Part shown: positions 33,191-45,420 of the stretch, one piece after another
How the letters are laid out: each line of letters opens with the position of its first letter
Numbering within the stretch: the stretch's first letter is position 1
NCBI GenBank assembly: GCA_963693315.1
Contig: OY856186.1
Span: 136,778,227-136,842,226, forward strand
Source: Diogma glabrata
Lineage: Eukaryota > Arthropoda > Insecta > Diptera > Cylindrotomidae
Direction: 5' to 3'
Length of the DNA: 64,000 nucleotides
The notes under the pieces: model-generated
Told to the model about the DNA's origin: nothing
The model's database searches: none
Seen by the model: the letters and a program-made list of their open reading frames with translations, nothing else
Position numbers and translations under genes: made by a program

Positions 33191-34768
33191 CAAAGAATTT
33201 TATGTTTAATATTCATCGCTCCCCAAAACTTAAAACAATGTTTTTGTTAATCTACAATATCCTTTATCTTTTGTACAAAATATTTTTATTTCAAAATTTT
33301 TAATTTTGATTTAGATTGAACAATCTTTTTTAAATATTTTGCTTGCGGCGAATAAAAAATATAGTATATGATGCACGGACGTAAGTCATTTTAAACTTAA
33401 TGTGGGTGCAAATTTCGGTTGGCGCTCGCAAACTCCACATACGTCCACAAACCTTAGCTTTCTGTCCATTCATCTTAATGTACTATAATTAGTTTCTACT
33501 GGCATATTAATAAAACTTTTGAATATGTCTACCATAGTTTCAGAAGCACACCTCACCACTGGAATATGGTGCATGAACACACCGTCAATATCATATGTTT
33601 TGCTTTGTGGTATGACCCAAATATGTTTTGCACTGTGATACGACACTAATAGCGACCCAAATATTTCGCTGTTTTACGATTACTTTCCATTTTGCTATTT
33701 GGAATTATAAAATTGCGATAAAATTATAATAGATAATAGTGTTGTAACTTACATTCGAATAAATAAATACACCAATTGTTGCACAAATTCTAGAAATATT
33801 AAATTTAATACGGTTTAAATATTTTTTTGAGTAAAAGTATATGGTATTTGACATATGTTTACAATTTGATGTTATTAATGAGTTTAACATAACATCCGCT
33901 AGAGCACATGGTGTATGTCGTCAAATTAGAGAAACTGCAAAATCGGAGAAAGTGCCTCTGCCGGATTTTCTAAAAGTTTTGAAATGACAGTATAATTTTG
34001 TAAACAATATTATATATTGCATTGATATTGTTGTTTTAATAATTATTATACTTATTTTTTTATATATTTTGTGCAAAAATGCAAAGATCTGATCAGACTA
34101 TATATAAAAAATTCACATTTTATTAATCCAGGTACAGTACATTTATATGTAATTGGATTTGAGTATATAAATAGAAGTGCGTTTCTTTTAATTTCAGCTT
34201 GTTATTTTGATTGTATCAAACAAGCGAATCTCTTAAAGTAATAGGATATATAATTTCTAAGGTTTAGAGGTTTTAGAAGTTCCCCATGTACCATAACAAT
34301 TCTATAAGGACTAGCACATAACTATTCTTGGTAGATATGGATGAATAAACAGACCACATTCTTCAACTTGATATCCAGTTGCATTTGTGCATACATTGTT
34401 CAGCATTGTGCATACATACAATCTGTTGATTAATTTTCCATTTAAGATTCTACAGCCAAGTTCGTCAAATTTCGACCTACGAGTTTTAACAGGATGTGCC
34501 GTGGAAGAAGTAATTCTGGTAATACGTTCAGTATGCCATATCTCTTATTCATTCTGGTTATATATTTTAGAACATATATTAGCCGGTTCATTGATATTCC
34601 GTTTAACGTTGTTCTCATAAAATGTTTCGTGGTTTTTGTTACAGAAATTGATGTTATTGGAATAAATGTTTGTTGAAGTATGCTAATTTGATTCTAATTT
34701 GATTATATATATAAAGATATTGTGTACAAGCTATTTTTACAACCCCATTTATTAATTCCTTTATTATT
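33191..34768. other. Non-coding AT-rich region
   Basis: Reading frames up to 77 codons (34,387-34,620) show no family resemblance. No repeat partner was seen within the window. Confidence 0.5.
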
Positions 34769-35367
34769 CTATTTAATTTGTGTTGTCTCGGTGACACTCA
34801 TTGCATAAAGGATATCGGATAGTGGACAAGAAAAACTAAAAGATGATAGAATCGCCGGTTCTATTCGTTTATCATATTTTTTAGCAGGAATAAGCTCATA
34901 TATCTTTCTTCCTTCCTTATAATCTCTGCGAGTGAAGAAACTGATGGTATCCCCCATTCACATTTTCGACTTATTTTGCAGTTAGCCGTTTCATTATTAA
35001 TAAAAATAATTACTGCAGCTCTAGCTTGCAGCATTGTTGGCTTGATCCTGCAGGATTTTTGTAATTACTATGCAGAAAGTTACGTTGCAAATCAACTTTA
35101 GAAGATTAAAACGATCCCTGGCCTAGTTTTTTTCTGCAATTTTTAAAATAGTTTACTAACGTTTATTGTTACGTTGAAATGTCATTTTATGTTAGTCTGA
35201 CGAATAACTTGCAAACTTATTGCAGACTTATCAATAAATTGCCGTTCAACATGTTTTACGTGTCCACTCTCATAAAATTTTTTACCCTTAGCTTCCGCAG
35301 ATAAACGTAAATTATAGGCTGGAATTTTTTTGTGGCTGGAAACCACTTTTAATACAATGACTTCCAT
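34769..35367 (-). pseudogene. Decayed coding sequence of unknown family
   Basis: Two minus-strand frames, 35,182-35,367 (IPAYNLRLSAEAKGKKFYES, GHVKHVERQFID) and 34,769-34,957, with a readable segment between them in another frame (TMLQARAAVIIFINNE, CEWGIPSVSSLAEIIRK). Composition is protein-like and the pieces are in the right order for one broken gene. The middle piece vaguely recalls insect transposon proteins carrying SWIM fingers and YqaJ-like nucleases, but I see no diagnostic residue and do not assign a function. Confidence 0.35.
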
Positions 35368-35695
35368 TAAAAGTTTTAATATAAAACAAACAAAAAAATA
35401 AATTTTAAATCTTTACAAACAACTAAAACAATTGTTTTTATAGTACAATCAATATTTATTAATTTTTTATAACTATTCTTAACTTTAAGTTTTTGGACAG
35501 TCAATTTGTATCAAAGAAAAACTAAATGTCATTCATGAAGTACTTTTATTTGTCACTGTGGACGCTAGTGTCGTATTTTAATTTGTCGCAGTTTCTCTCC
35601 ATTTTATCACCAAACAAATAGTCGGTGCTAACTATACATTTTTAAAACTTCACTTACTTACATGTAGTTTTAAAACTTCACTTACTTACATTTTT

Positions 35696-35730
35696 GCGGT
35701 GAAGTGATGAAAATCTTATCACTTCACCGC
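35696..35730. repeat. Hairpin with 13-bp perfect arms
   Basis: GCGGTGAAGTGAT and its complement separated by 9 bp. Just upstream, TAAAACTTCACTTACTTACAT is repeated twice (35,643 and 35,671), using the same CTTCAC word. Confidence 0.85.
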
Positions 35731-36064
35731 TTTACAGTTACAGAATTTGGTTGCAGTGGAGGGTTGTTTCACAATCGACTCCGATAAAAACCTTTAAACC
35801 AAAAGAAATCGTTCTTATATTTTAGTACGTATAATATTTCTACGTAGCAAACAATAAAAAAAATGGAAAAAAATTGAATGCATTGCACGGACAAATATTA
35901 ATTTGTTTGGAAATAAACTATTATGATATTTTGTAGTAATTGCATGACGTATGGTATGAGATAGGCTTACGGTGTGTTCGGTGGGAAATTCAAAGCTATT
36001 GAGTTAAATGGTGGTCAATGCTGATCATATTGATTCGATTCATTAAAAAAAATTAAGTTGAGTA

Positions 36065-36608
36065 AGGGCTATGATTCTTGTAAAAGAACTGTCGTTCAGA
36101 TAAAAAAATATTTGCTCTGATTGGTTGAGTGTTGGCAAAATTTTTCTATCAGTATTACAATATTGATCGTACGAAAAAATAATATCTCAAAAATTGTTTC
36201 ATTTTTTTAAAAGATATTAAAACATAACCTAGAAAATATTGCTTGTCATTTGCATATTAGAAAAATGAATCTTAAAAGTAAGATTTATCGATAGTTAATT
36301 ACAGTTAAATAAATTAGTTTACTAATAATACATATTGCTTTTGGCAATAATCCTAATAAAAATATAAAAAATATGTCAAATGTCAAAATAATCAAATTTA
36401 ATTGTAATTCATCATCTGTAAAACTTACCTTCAAAATTCGTTTTTCAATTACGACAATTTACTCGGTTATGTTTTTATATCTTTCACGTAAATAGAGCAA
36501 TGCTTAAGACATTTTTTTATCGTACAGTCAAAAGTATTGTACAGATAAAAAGTTGTTACCGCCCCTCAAACTTTTGTGTAAGATCAAAACCTCTGTAATC
36601 ATAGCCCT
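36065..36608. mobile_element. MITE-like element with 12-bp terminal inverted repeats
   Basis: AGGGCTATGATT (36,065-36,076) is exactly complemented at 36,597-36,608. Internal segments 36,170-36,240 and 36,450-36,530 are also inverted copies. A half element similar to the left part recurs at 36,835-36,960. No coding sequence. Confidence 0.65.
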
Positions 36609-38102
36609 ACTAATTCACGCCATTTGCAATGAACAATGAAAATTGCCATGTGCAACAAATTGGATTAGTGTTTTTAATTAAATTTTGATTTTTTTTTGTA
36701 TGGAGTTTTATTTTTCCAGATGGCGTTACGGGCGTTATTGCGATTTTTTGAATTTTTTTTATCTTGAGTTTTAATTTCAAAATGCGCTATAAGTTGTGCT
36801 AAAAAATGAGTTAGGCTTCTACATCAGAGGTTTTGGTAAGATATAAAAACATAGCATAGAAAATTTTGATGGCACTTGTCACTTGCATAATTGAAAAATT
36901 AATTGTAAAAATAGTTTTGCCAATGATTAATTCAAATTAAATTAATGTGATTATTTTGACAAAATTTTTATTTTTTTATTGGGATTAACATCTCGTGTTA
37001 TTTAACATGCGTAAAGTAACAGGAATTTGAGAGTATGTTAGTTAATAATAATGTTTTTGAACATTTGATGTTTTTAAAACAAACTACTCTAACAACAATA
37101 ACAACAACATAATTTATAAATTTCAAATAATAAAATGAATCCTGATTTCACATTTAAGTTTAAGTTTAAATCTAAAGTTCTCAAAATCAATCAAGTGAAA
37201 TGATCTCCATTCTTTCTGATTTGATTTCTAAAAATTAAATGAACTTGAAGTAATACAGTAATAAAAACATTTCTAGGACATTCCAAAACATTCAAGGGAG
37301 AGATTATTTTGTTTTGTATTAAATATATCAGAATTTCGAAAACAAAATTACCGATATTATTATAGAGGGTTGAGTTGGATAAATGAAGTGTGATTGTTAT
37401 ATTGCTAGAAAATTCTGTTTTTATGTTGAATTTGTGATTTGTTCTTGCTCTAAATTTAGGGAATGTGATTTTAATTTGGTTTTTCATTTAGAAAAATTTT
37501 AAATGTTCAACAAAAAGTTTTAGTGCAGATTTAAAAAGAAGAAAACACTTTAAATTTGGAAAACTTAACGGTCATAATTACTACCACTCAACAAGGTAGT
37601 TTGAGTAATTGCTAGTAACCAGATTTAGATTTAGCCCTAATTTAAATGAAACCAAATACTTTAATTCTAGGAAGAGAAAGAATTGTACATTTATATATAC
37701 ACTGAAAAAACATGTTCTATTTCCAATCAAAATGCAGTTGTCTCAACTTCACCGTGCGGGGGGCAGATGTGACGAATAGAACTACGAAATTGTTTCAACA
37801 ACTGTACAGCTATATAACGGTGTAGTTGAGACAATCACACGTCATATTTATGTGAAAATAAAATATAGTTCAATTAATCTCAAATACTTCAATTTTAAAA
37901 TGAAAAATTCATGATGTAAGGCCAAAGAAAATGTTTTTCATGGAAATAGTTATTAGTTTTATTCAACTATTGTTATATTGGCTATAACACTTTATATTTT
38001 AAATAAATGTCATGCCGTTGTCAAGAAAATGTTTTCATATAGTTGTCCCAATCACTGTGAAATTGTGAAATTGTTTGCAAATATTTTTGATTTGTTTGAA
38101 TA
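36609..38102. other. Non-coding region with MITE fragments
   Basis: Contains the half copy at 36,835-36,960 and a small inverted repeat, TTGTCTCAACTTCACCG at about 37,738 with its complement near 37,836-37,853. The 98-codon minus-strand frame at 37,191-37,487 is not recognised and lacks clear coding character. Confidence 0.45.
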
Positions 38103-38369
38103 ATTGCACAACACTCTTGTTTGGAAAACGCGTTCGCGTTAATTTTATAATATATGTACTATGTTTTTCATAATTACTAGTAAGAAATGTACACTGAAAA
38201 AAAATTTGAAGTAATGACAACCTCATCTCGAAGTTGGCAGTTCTTCGAGATGAGGTTGTCATTACTTCAATTTTTTTTTCAGTGTACATTTCTTACTAGT
38301 AATTATAAAAAACATAGCATATTGTAAAATTAACGCGAACGCGTTTTCCAAACAAGAGTGTTGTGCAAT
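38103..38369. repeat. Near-perfect palindrome, about 130-bp arms
   Basis: Arms 38,103-38,232 and 38,240-38,369 are reverse complements with few mismatches. The inner 95 bp (about 38,190-38,285) starts ACACTGAAAAAAA and ends with its complement, like a small hairpin transposon, but the outer 85 bp on both sides are also inverted copies of each other. Confidence 0.9.
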
Positions 38370-38999
38370 CACAAACGCACACAATTTATTGAATATATTG
38401 TTGATTAAATAATTTAATTTTTTTAACAAATTTATAAACAAATTAAACAAATTTAAATTTAAGCTAAAGAATCAGCATCTTTTTTGTAAGCTTTGTACTA
38501 AAAGTGATTTGATTACTAATACTATGTAGATTCAAATTTGTTGCTTAAGAGGGGTTTATCGGTTTTGATAGCCAAAAAGCGCGATTTTGTCTTAAATATG
38601 GCAACAAAGGCTTTTTAAACGAAGGCTGTTTAAGCTCAACAAACCATTTTTATTTAAAATGGAAACATAAATTTGAAAGAGTTTTAAAAACCAAAGGGAC
38701 TGCGTTTTGCAGATTTTTGAGTTTAAGCTTGATATTAATTTTTGTCAGACAAGGTTTCTCCCGTTTTCTAAAACAAGTTTCCACCCCCATAGATGAAAAA
38801 AATTGTGGTAGCAAATTTACAAAATACCGGGCAATTGGCATTTTTCGGAGCTTGCCGTACGAAAAAGCGGCCGAATCTAGCAAAATGGCAGAATAAAAGT
38901 TTTTAAACTCGTCAAGGACAGGCGCCTCACGAAGTATAAAATATGTGGTAATCATTAAATGAAATCGGCGAGGGTCCAGGGAATATTATGACTGCTCTG
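38370..38999. other. Non-coding or decayed hAT-flanking region
   Basis: A 101-codon minus-strand frame (38,650-38,955) is unlike any family I know. The plus strand could be the heavily decayed upstream part of the hAT remnant that follows, but no firm motif is visible. Confidence 0.35.
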
Positions 39000-39225
39000 A
39001 ACTAAAAAGGTTGATTGGATACAAGATTTGGCTTTCTCAGTTAACATTGCTCTCAGTCAACTTAATTTTATTGTTCAGTAATAACATGCTTATAACCTCG
39101 TTGTATGACCAAATAAATTCCTTCAAACAAAAAGTACCCTTATGGAAAATACAATTGAAAGGAGAAAATTTACGCAATTTTTTTCTAGTTGTAAGACCCT
39201 TTTGCTTAAAGATCCATAGTTAAAA
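39000..39225 (+). pseudogene. hAT transposase remnant (GTF2IRD2-like)
   Basis: A plus-strand frame reads LITSLYDQINSFKQKVPLW and KIQLKGENLRNF, matching the alpha-helical segment of GTF2IRD2/SCAND3-like hAT transposases that sits between the catalytic core and hATC region. The preceding codons (DLAFLS in another frame) also fit. Frames are broken on both sides. It appears to come from the same broad family as 9073-9610 but covers a different part, so the two are separate insertions. Confidence 0.5.
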
Positions 39226-39319
39226 TTTGAAAAATATGAAAAACAACTGATGTTGGCAGACGATTTTGAATTGAGGTTTTCAGATTTTAAAAGTAGTGAG
39301 TCTCATTTCATTTGGGTAG

Positions 39320-40575
39320 CGAAAATCCGAAATTCTACGTCCACGCCGTGCTACCTGGGTAACGCTAACAGAATTAGGTTGGTGTAGTTGAGAGGGGCAG
39401 AGTAAATACTGCTTATACTCAATGATTCTGCACCATGGCGAGTTATTGGCGCCATAAAACCAATGCAACTCAAGCGTCCGTTCTCCATATTAGGGGCGAC
39501 TTGGAGCGGGCGTCTGTCTTGGATCAAGCGGCTCGCTATATAAATGTGTAGAAAGCGTCTGTTCTCCATGTTAGGGGTGGCTTTCAGCGGGCGTCTGTCT
39601 TGGATCAAGCGGCTCACTATATAAACGTGTAAAAAGGTTGTTTCTGGTGACCTTAAGATGCAGAACGAACCCATTCACGAAAATTTGGGTTGGGCGAAGG
39701 GCTTACACCCCATTTCCGTAAAAAAATTATTGTCATGAATTCTGTACACAGGCCTCGGAATATCTCGGAATCATTATTGGAACGATCTCGGAAACTGTAC
39801 CCGGACTACGATTTAAAAATGGGAACCTGGAACGTGCTAAGCCTCAGAAGACCCGGAGATCTCCTAAAACTCACTCAACAAGTCGAGAGCTACACACTGG
39901 ATATAGTGGCATTACAAGAACTAAGATGGCCAGGCAGTGGAATCCATGAAACAGCGAAAGGATACACTCTGTATTATTGCGGTCATCAAAACGGAGGAGA
40001 ATTTGGAGTTGGCTTTCTTATACACCGTCGCGTGAATCAGCATGTTATCGACTTCTGCCCATTTAATATGCGGTTATGCTGAGTATGCACTAAGAATCCG
40101 CACACATATCGGCCCTAAACACATATCGGCCCTAACAGCTTGCATCATACCAGCAACAATAACGGTTTTCGCGCAGCCGAGCTGGCTATGATGTATGATC
40201 TAGTAATTTCCAGCACTTTCTTCCCTCACAAGAGAATCCACAAGGCAACGTGGAAATCAAATGACGGAAGAACGGAAAATCAAATCGATCACGTTATGAT
40301 CTCTAAGAGACACTCTACAAGTATAACTGACGTTCGATCATACAGAGGTGCTGATATGGACACCGATCATATGCTTGGCATCTTTAAGTACAAGTGCAAA
40401 TTATCATCTACATTTAACAGAAGCAAAAAAGACCGTGCGCTGGAATGTCGAAGCATTTAAACATCCGAAAACGCTGGATAGATATCAGGAAATAATAACA
40501 CGAAACATAGAAGAGCATGACATCTCTTCAAAACTAACACTTAGAAAAGGATTTTACTATGAAATCTACCTAAAA
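39320..40575 (+). mobile_element. RTE-like LINE, 5' UTR and endonuclease part, internally deleted
   Basis: The 5' UTR (about 39,320-39,680) carries a tandem repeat of about 84 bp: AGCGTC(C/T)GTTCTCCAT to CGGCTC(G/A)CTATATAAA, at 39,472 and 39,556. TATAAA is inside each unit. An endonuclease frame follows. RT is absent: the copy ends near 40,575. The 18-base sequence at its end recurs where the other LINE begins (55,094-55,111). Confidence 0.72.
39684..40575 (+). pseudogene. LINE apurinic-endonuclease domain, internally deleted
   Basis: KMGTWNVLSLRRPGDLLKL and DIVALQELRWPGSG are the first and second conserved blocks of the exonuclease-endonuclease-phosphatase fold (N and catalytic E). FGVGFLIHRRV follows. 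About 100 codons with the D-x-N and middle blocks are then missing at 40,080-40,135, where ACACATATCGGCCCTAA is duplicated. The C-terminal half resumes with GRTENQIDHVMISKR (catalytic D-H region) and ADMDTDHML (final D-H). It resembles RTE-type (CFDP2-like) endonucleases. The stop after MRLC and the deletion make it non-functional. Confidence 0.75.
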
Positions 40576-40649
40576 TAAAACATGAATACACATTAAATGA
40601 GCCTACAATCGATTTGATTGCGCGTCTTTTAGTTAAAAGTAAAAAGTAA

Positions 40650-40870
40650 AATATTTGAACATTGGGCAGTACATTTGAACATTAGATGGTAACATCGAGT
40701 GAGTCTATCCATGCTACTACATCGGGAGTTGCCTAATGGATGTCTAAGATGACGCCATTGTATCGTCAAATTGGACACACAGTTGCAATGTGTTTTATGG
40801 CTTGTTGTGATGCGCCGCAGTCACATTGAGGGGACTCTGAAATTCCCCACTTGTAGAAAAAATCAGGGCA
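40650..40870 (-). pseudogene. LINE ORF2 C-terminal zinc-knuckle fragment
   Basis: Minus strand: FYKWGISESPQCDCGASQQA, IKHIATVCPI, then, across a stop, a tail ending VVAWIDSLDV. The C-x-C...H...C pattern is the C-terminal knuckle of many insect LINEs, as at 24,042-24,400. Several stops interrupt it. Upstream coding is not readable. Confidence 0.6.
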
Positions 40871-40984
40871 ACGCCCATGAAAAAGTAATAATCTTCTTGC
40901 CAGCAGGTTGCTGGCAGTTTTGTGGGAATGCTTTCTTTACTTCAATCGACAACTAGTGTAGTCACCGTAATATCCCAGTAGGCC

Positions 40985-42033
40985 AGACGCATAACTATTT
41001 GTTAGTAGTATAATTCAAATGTTATTGGTGAAATTGAATGATGTCATTACATTTTAGAGAATTTCATTGGGTTAAATTAAAATAAAACTAAGGAAAAAAA
41101 TTTTAATTAACAAAATTATAATTAAAAAAGAATTACCTCATTAAATACACTTAATTGAAATTTTCGTCTAAAATTTTTCAATATTACTCATTAAATTATT
41201 TTTAAGCAAACCTGCTCAATCAAACCGATACTTAAACTACTTGTCCTTTGGACTGGTGGTTTACGGTGCGGTTTGATTCGCATTGTGCTAAATAATTTAA
41301 TTCGAAAAAATTTCAATGACTCGTGGTATTAAAACCGAGAATATATTGCGAGTTTCTCGACTGATGTTTAAAAACTTATTATTTTAGTTAAATTTTACCA
41401 ACCAAAAACCGTTAGTTAGTCCATAACAAAACGACTAAATCTTAAAGTTAAATTTATGTAATTAAAAGACTGTCAAAATAAATATTATAATTAACCTAAA
41501 TTCACTAATTATAAACTCTAAGCCAATAACGGTTGGTTAACTGCAAAATGTTGACAGTTTGCGATCGTTAAGAAATAATAAATGAATTCTCAAAAATTTC
41601 TAATAAAATTGATTTCTAATGGTTTTTGATATGCTAGTCCTGGTGTTTAACGGTTAAAAATTGACGGTTAAAAATTGTTTGTTGGGTGTGTTACACATCC
41701 ACCTAAAATTAATTTTCAGTCTGCGAAATAGTAGGTTTCACATGCGAAAATATTTATTGCAACAAAAACTAAATGCTACGCATCGAAATATTTATAATAA
41801 AAAATTATTTTAGTTAAAAATATATTTAAATATAAATTAAGCACGTCATTGTAAGATTTGTACTAAAATATATTACTAAGAATAAATACTAATGATTTAT
41901 TTGAATCTTTGGTACAAAGCTTAGAATGAAGATGGAGTGCTTAGTTTATATATAAATTTATTAAATAAATTATATTATTATTATAATAATAATACATAAT
42001 ATGATTATTAGTTCATTGGACGAAATAATATAA
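40985..42033. other. Non-coding AT-rich region
   Basis: No gene or repeat partner recognised. (AAT)n-like runs become common after 41,960. Confidence 0.5.
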
Positions 42034-42210
42034 AATTGTTTTTAATTGTTGTAGTCCAAAAAAATTTTATTTTTTATAAAACATTCATTTTTATTTTATT
42101 CTGACGACGCGTTTCTGCTTTACTCCAAAGCTATCCTCAGGTCCAACAAATTTTTATTTTTGTTTTATAAAAAATAAAATGTTTTTGGACTACAACGATT
42201 AAAAACAATG
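42034..42210. repeat. Inverted repeat with PLE-type terminal motif
   Basis: Arms of about 65 bp (from about 42,034 and to about 42,210; shared GTTGTAGTCCAAAA and TTTATAAAACA words) enclose, on the minus strand at 42,111-42,140, a CTGAGGA, GCTTT-loop-AAAGC stem and GAAAC. The same order occurs at the PLE ends elsewhere in the window. Probably a PLE terminal relic. Confidence 0.6.
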
Positions 42211-43854
42211 TTATATAATAACTGTTAAATAATAACTAATAAATAATAATAAAAATAACTAATAATAATAATAACTAATAATAAAAAATAAACTGTTAAA
42301 TAATAACTGTTAAATAAACAAGCACGAACTGCTTTTCCAAACTTATAATTATAACATGGAAGCAACATGGAAGCGACACTCATTTCTAAACAAATCCGGA
42401 TATAACTCGAGCCTTGGCCAGTTCAATCTTTGTTCCACGTTGTACCATGACAATTTTTTGAGTGTCTCGAAAATAAAGCTCCTAATTTACCTACCAATTG
42501 TTCACCACTCATTTTTCACTTTCACCACACAATAAAAAAGAAAATTACTTCATAATATCAACCATATAATTTCATATAATATTTGCAATCAGAAATTTTA
42601 CTTAATTATTAATTAATAAAAGTAACAATATAAAGAAATTAACTATTACTTAACTAAATCGCAGCTTGTTGTAGTTGTGATGCGGCTGATCCATATAAAA
42701 TATCCATATAAAGGAAAGTTCCAAGTAGTAATCCAAATATAAGTTAGTAGTAATATAAGTTAAAAGTAATATAACATCTGTTTTTATATTATAATATTTC
42801 TTTAGTTTTAGCAATATAAGTTGAGTATCTTGACCGTCGAAATTATTCAAATAAATCAAATTTGGCTATGGTTTTATGCACACCACTCAATGTACTTAAT
42901 CCTTTTCGAAATGTATACTGCCACAGATTTTATTTTCAATGCAAAATAAAAATCATCCATAAAAGAAATTTCGCACGTCGCAACACAACAATTTTGTATT
43001 AATTTTTAATTTAAATTTTTAGATTTTATTCATTGCTGGTTTACTTGCTTATCCAAAATTATATTTTTTTGACTTTACTTGTTGACTCAAATCAAAATCA
43101 AAAATTGTATGAGGTTTATCCCGTTTGTTCTTCAGTTTCTCTTTCCATTAGTATTTACATCAGCTGTTATGACCATTCTACCCATACTATTCTAATACAT
43201 TTTTTGTTTTATAAGTTAATAATTTTACAAAATTTTAATCAACAAAAAAAATCCAATTTCCATTAATTAAGTTTAATCGTTATTAAAGCTTTTTTAAAAA
43301 CAAATTTACAGAAGTCATTTAGGCGACATTATATTTCTTTTCATTGTTATTCTTTACTAGGGGGTATCCTGTGGGCTGCGCCCCCCCCCCCCCCCCCCCT
43401 CCCCGCACGCCAATGCACTCTTTGCTTTTTCATCTGGCTTTGGTACAATTACTAAGTACTATCCATCATAATCCAACCTCTTCTAATCTATTCTGTGTGC
43501 ACCTGCTGCTTAACTATAATTCTACAAAAAACCATCGTGAGGTGTACATACTATAAATTTTTATACGATCAATCACAAATGGCTGGAAATAATAATATGT
43601 ATTAAGAAAAGAATAAAATAGCAGCTCTTGTTTTTCTTTAGTTTATTTACAGAAAATAAAACTATGCAAAAATAATGATGGAAAACAAACTATCTGCCAT
43701 ATAAATAATTAATTTTCTTATTAATATCGAAATGATAAAAATAATAAATTTGAACGAAATGGCTGAAACACTACATTATCGAAAAATTTAAATGCCGTAA
43801 ATGGAATTTTTATGAATAAAAAGGAATAATTTTTATTTGGAAGGGTTTTTTGTG
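42211..43854. other. Non-coding region with poly-C tract
   Basis: AAT/ATA microsatellite-like DNA at 42,230-42,320. A 19-base C run at 43,381-43,399 is the only long homopolymeric C/G tract in the window. No gene: the frame crossing it (43,344) is not credible. Confidence 0.5.
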
Positions 43855-44599
43855 AACAATTAAGCTTAAGTACATATTGGAAATCACTTGAATCTTGCAA
43901 TTCGAAATAACTTTTCATTTTCTCTAAAATTGCTTTAGAAAAATTTTTTGTGTTTCGTGCCAGGATTCGAACTCACATTCATCAGCCACAGCAGCGATGA
44001 CGTACCATATTTTAATTTTCATGTTCAAATAATTTCTAAATTGAAACTTTATCATTTTTCATATTTACTTAAGTTGAATCTTTCATCTATGATTACATAT
44101 TGGAAATTGCATTTCTTTGGGATTTTTTGTATTAAATTTCTAGATATTACGATGTATGAATTCATAGGATGAGAGAATATTTCGTCAACACCTAAGTCAA
44201 CATTCTAATCAACATCCTAAGTCACGAGTGTAAAGTCATTATGGCACGAAACACAAAAAATACTAAAGGAATTTTAGAGAAAATGAAAAGTTATTTCGAA
44301 TTGCAAAATTCAAGTAATTTCCAATATGTAGTTAAGCTTAATTGTTCACAAAAAAACCCTTCCAAATTCAAAATTCCCCTGAAGTTGTCTATATATCCTA
44401 ACCAAAAATATAGCAATGAATTGACCATGCGTCAGATATTAAGTTTCGCATTGATTGACAACAATCAATAATGACTTTACACTCGTGACTTAGGATGTTG
44501 ATTAGAATGTTGACTTAAGTGTTGACGAAATATTCTTTCATCCTATGAATACATACATCGTAATATCTAGAAATTTTATACAAAAGATCCCAAAGAAAT
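43855..44599. repeat. Two interlocked inverted repeats (A-B-A'-B')
   Basis: Arm A (43,855-43,962) pairs with A' (44,242-44,367), and arm B (44,111-44,241) pairs with B' (44,468-44,599). B and A' abut exactly. The pairs cross, so both hairpins cannot form fully as simple nested stems. Minus-strand A and plus-strand A' both read KSYFELQ(D/N)SS(D/N)FQYV, so the repeat may come from a gene fragment. Confidence 0.85.
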
Positions 44600-45420
44600 A
44601 ATTTTTATGTTCCATAAAAAAAATAAACAAAAACAATAAAAAATAAATATTGGGTCCGCGTTGAACCCCGAAACTTTTTCACAACCCTCTACATCGACAA
44701 TGACAACGAAATTTTGTTCTGAGTTTTTTAAACATCACTATATTCAATCGGTTTAAATTAATGAAAATGTTTGTGATTAAATTTCGAATCCATCTAGGGG
44801 GTTAGGTACTTTAAAAGTGTAACCTAACCTCAAAAAACCGAATCGCGTGACTTTTTTTTTTACTAAATTTATAACAAGGGGCGGAAAAATCGTCGAATTT
44901 TCATGAAAATTTCAGGGAATATGTATTTTAATAGTCTTAATATGGCATTTAATTTTTCAGAAAAAATTTTAATTTTTTCGGCCGCATTTGGCAGTTTTCG
45001 TTAAATTTGGCAAATGGTGCCATTTTATAAGAAGTCATCCAAAATAAAATTTTTTTTTTTTAATCTGTACTTTTTTTTATCAACTTTAACCTAAGTATAA
45101 TTAAAATTATGTTGCCTTAATTTAAATGCCCGTTTTTGGGCACGAAGAAAAAAAATTAATTTTTGCATTTTTTTGACATTTTACCATATATACGGTATTA
45201 TTTATGCTAATTATCATGTATTTTGCATAAAAGTGAAATATGCAATTCAAATTAATAAAAAATATTTTTTTAAATTATGCATAACCTACAAAACTTTTTT
45301 TTCTTGCAATGCCCTAAATTGCTTTTGGTAAATAATTAAAATTAAAATAACAAAATATATAATAACGTGTATTCTACTTGCAAACTGCCTTTTTGATTTC
45401 ACACAGTATTTAAAAAAAAA

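Noticed and set aside
43344..43556. Proline-rich frame crossing the C run
   Set aside because: The prolines come from the poly-C tract; no other coding character.
43930..44008. tRNA-like text (minus strand, GAGTTCGAATCCTGGCAC, like a B box)
   Set aside because: The T-stem does not pair, no acceptor stem or A box is found, and the segment is part of the inverted-repeat complex. A tRNA-derived SINE relic is possible but not supported.
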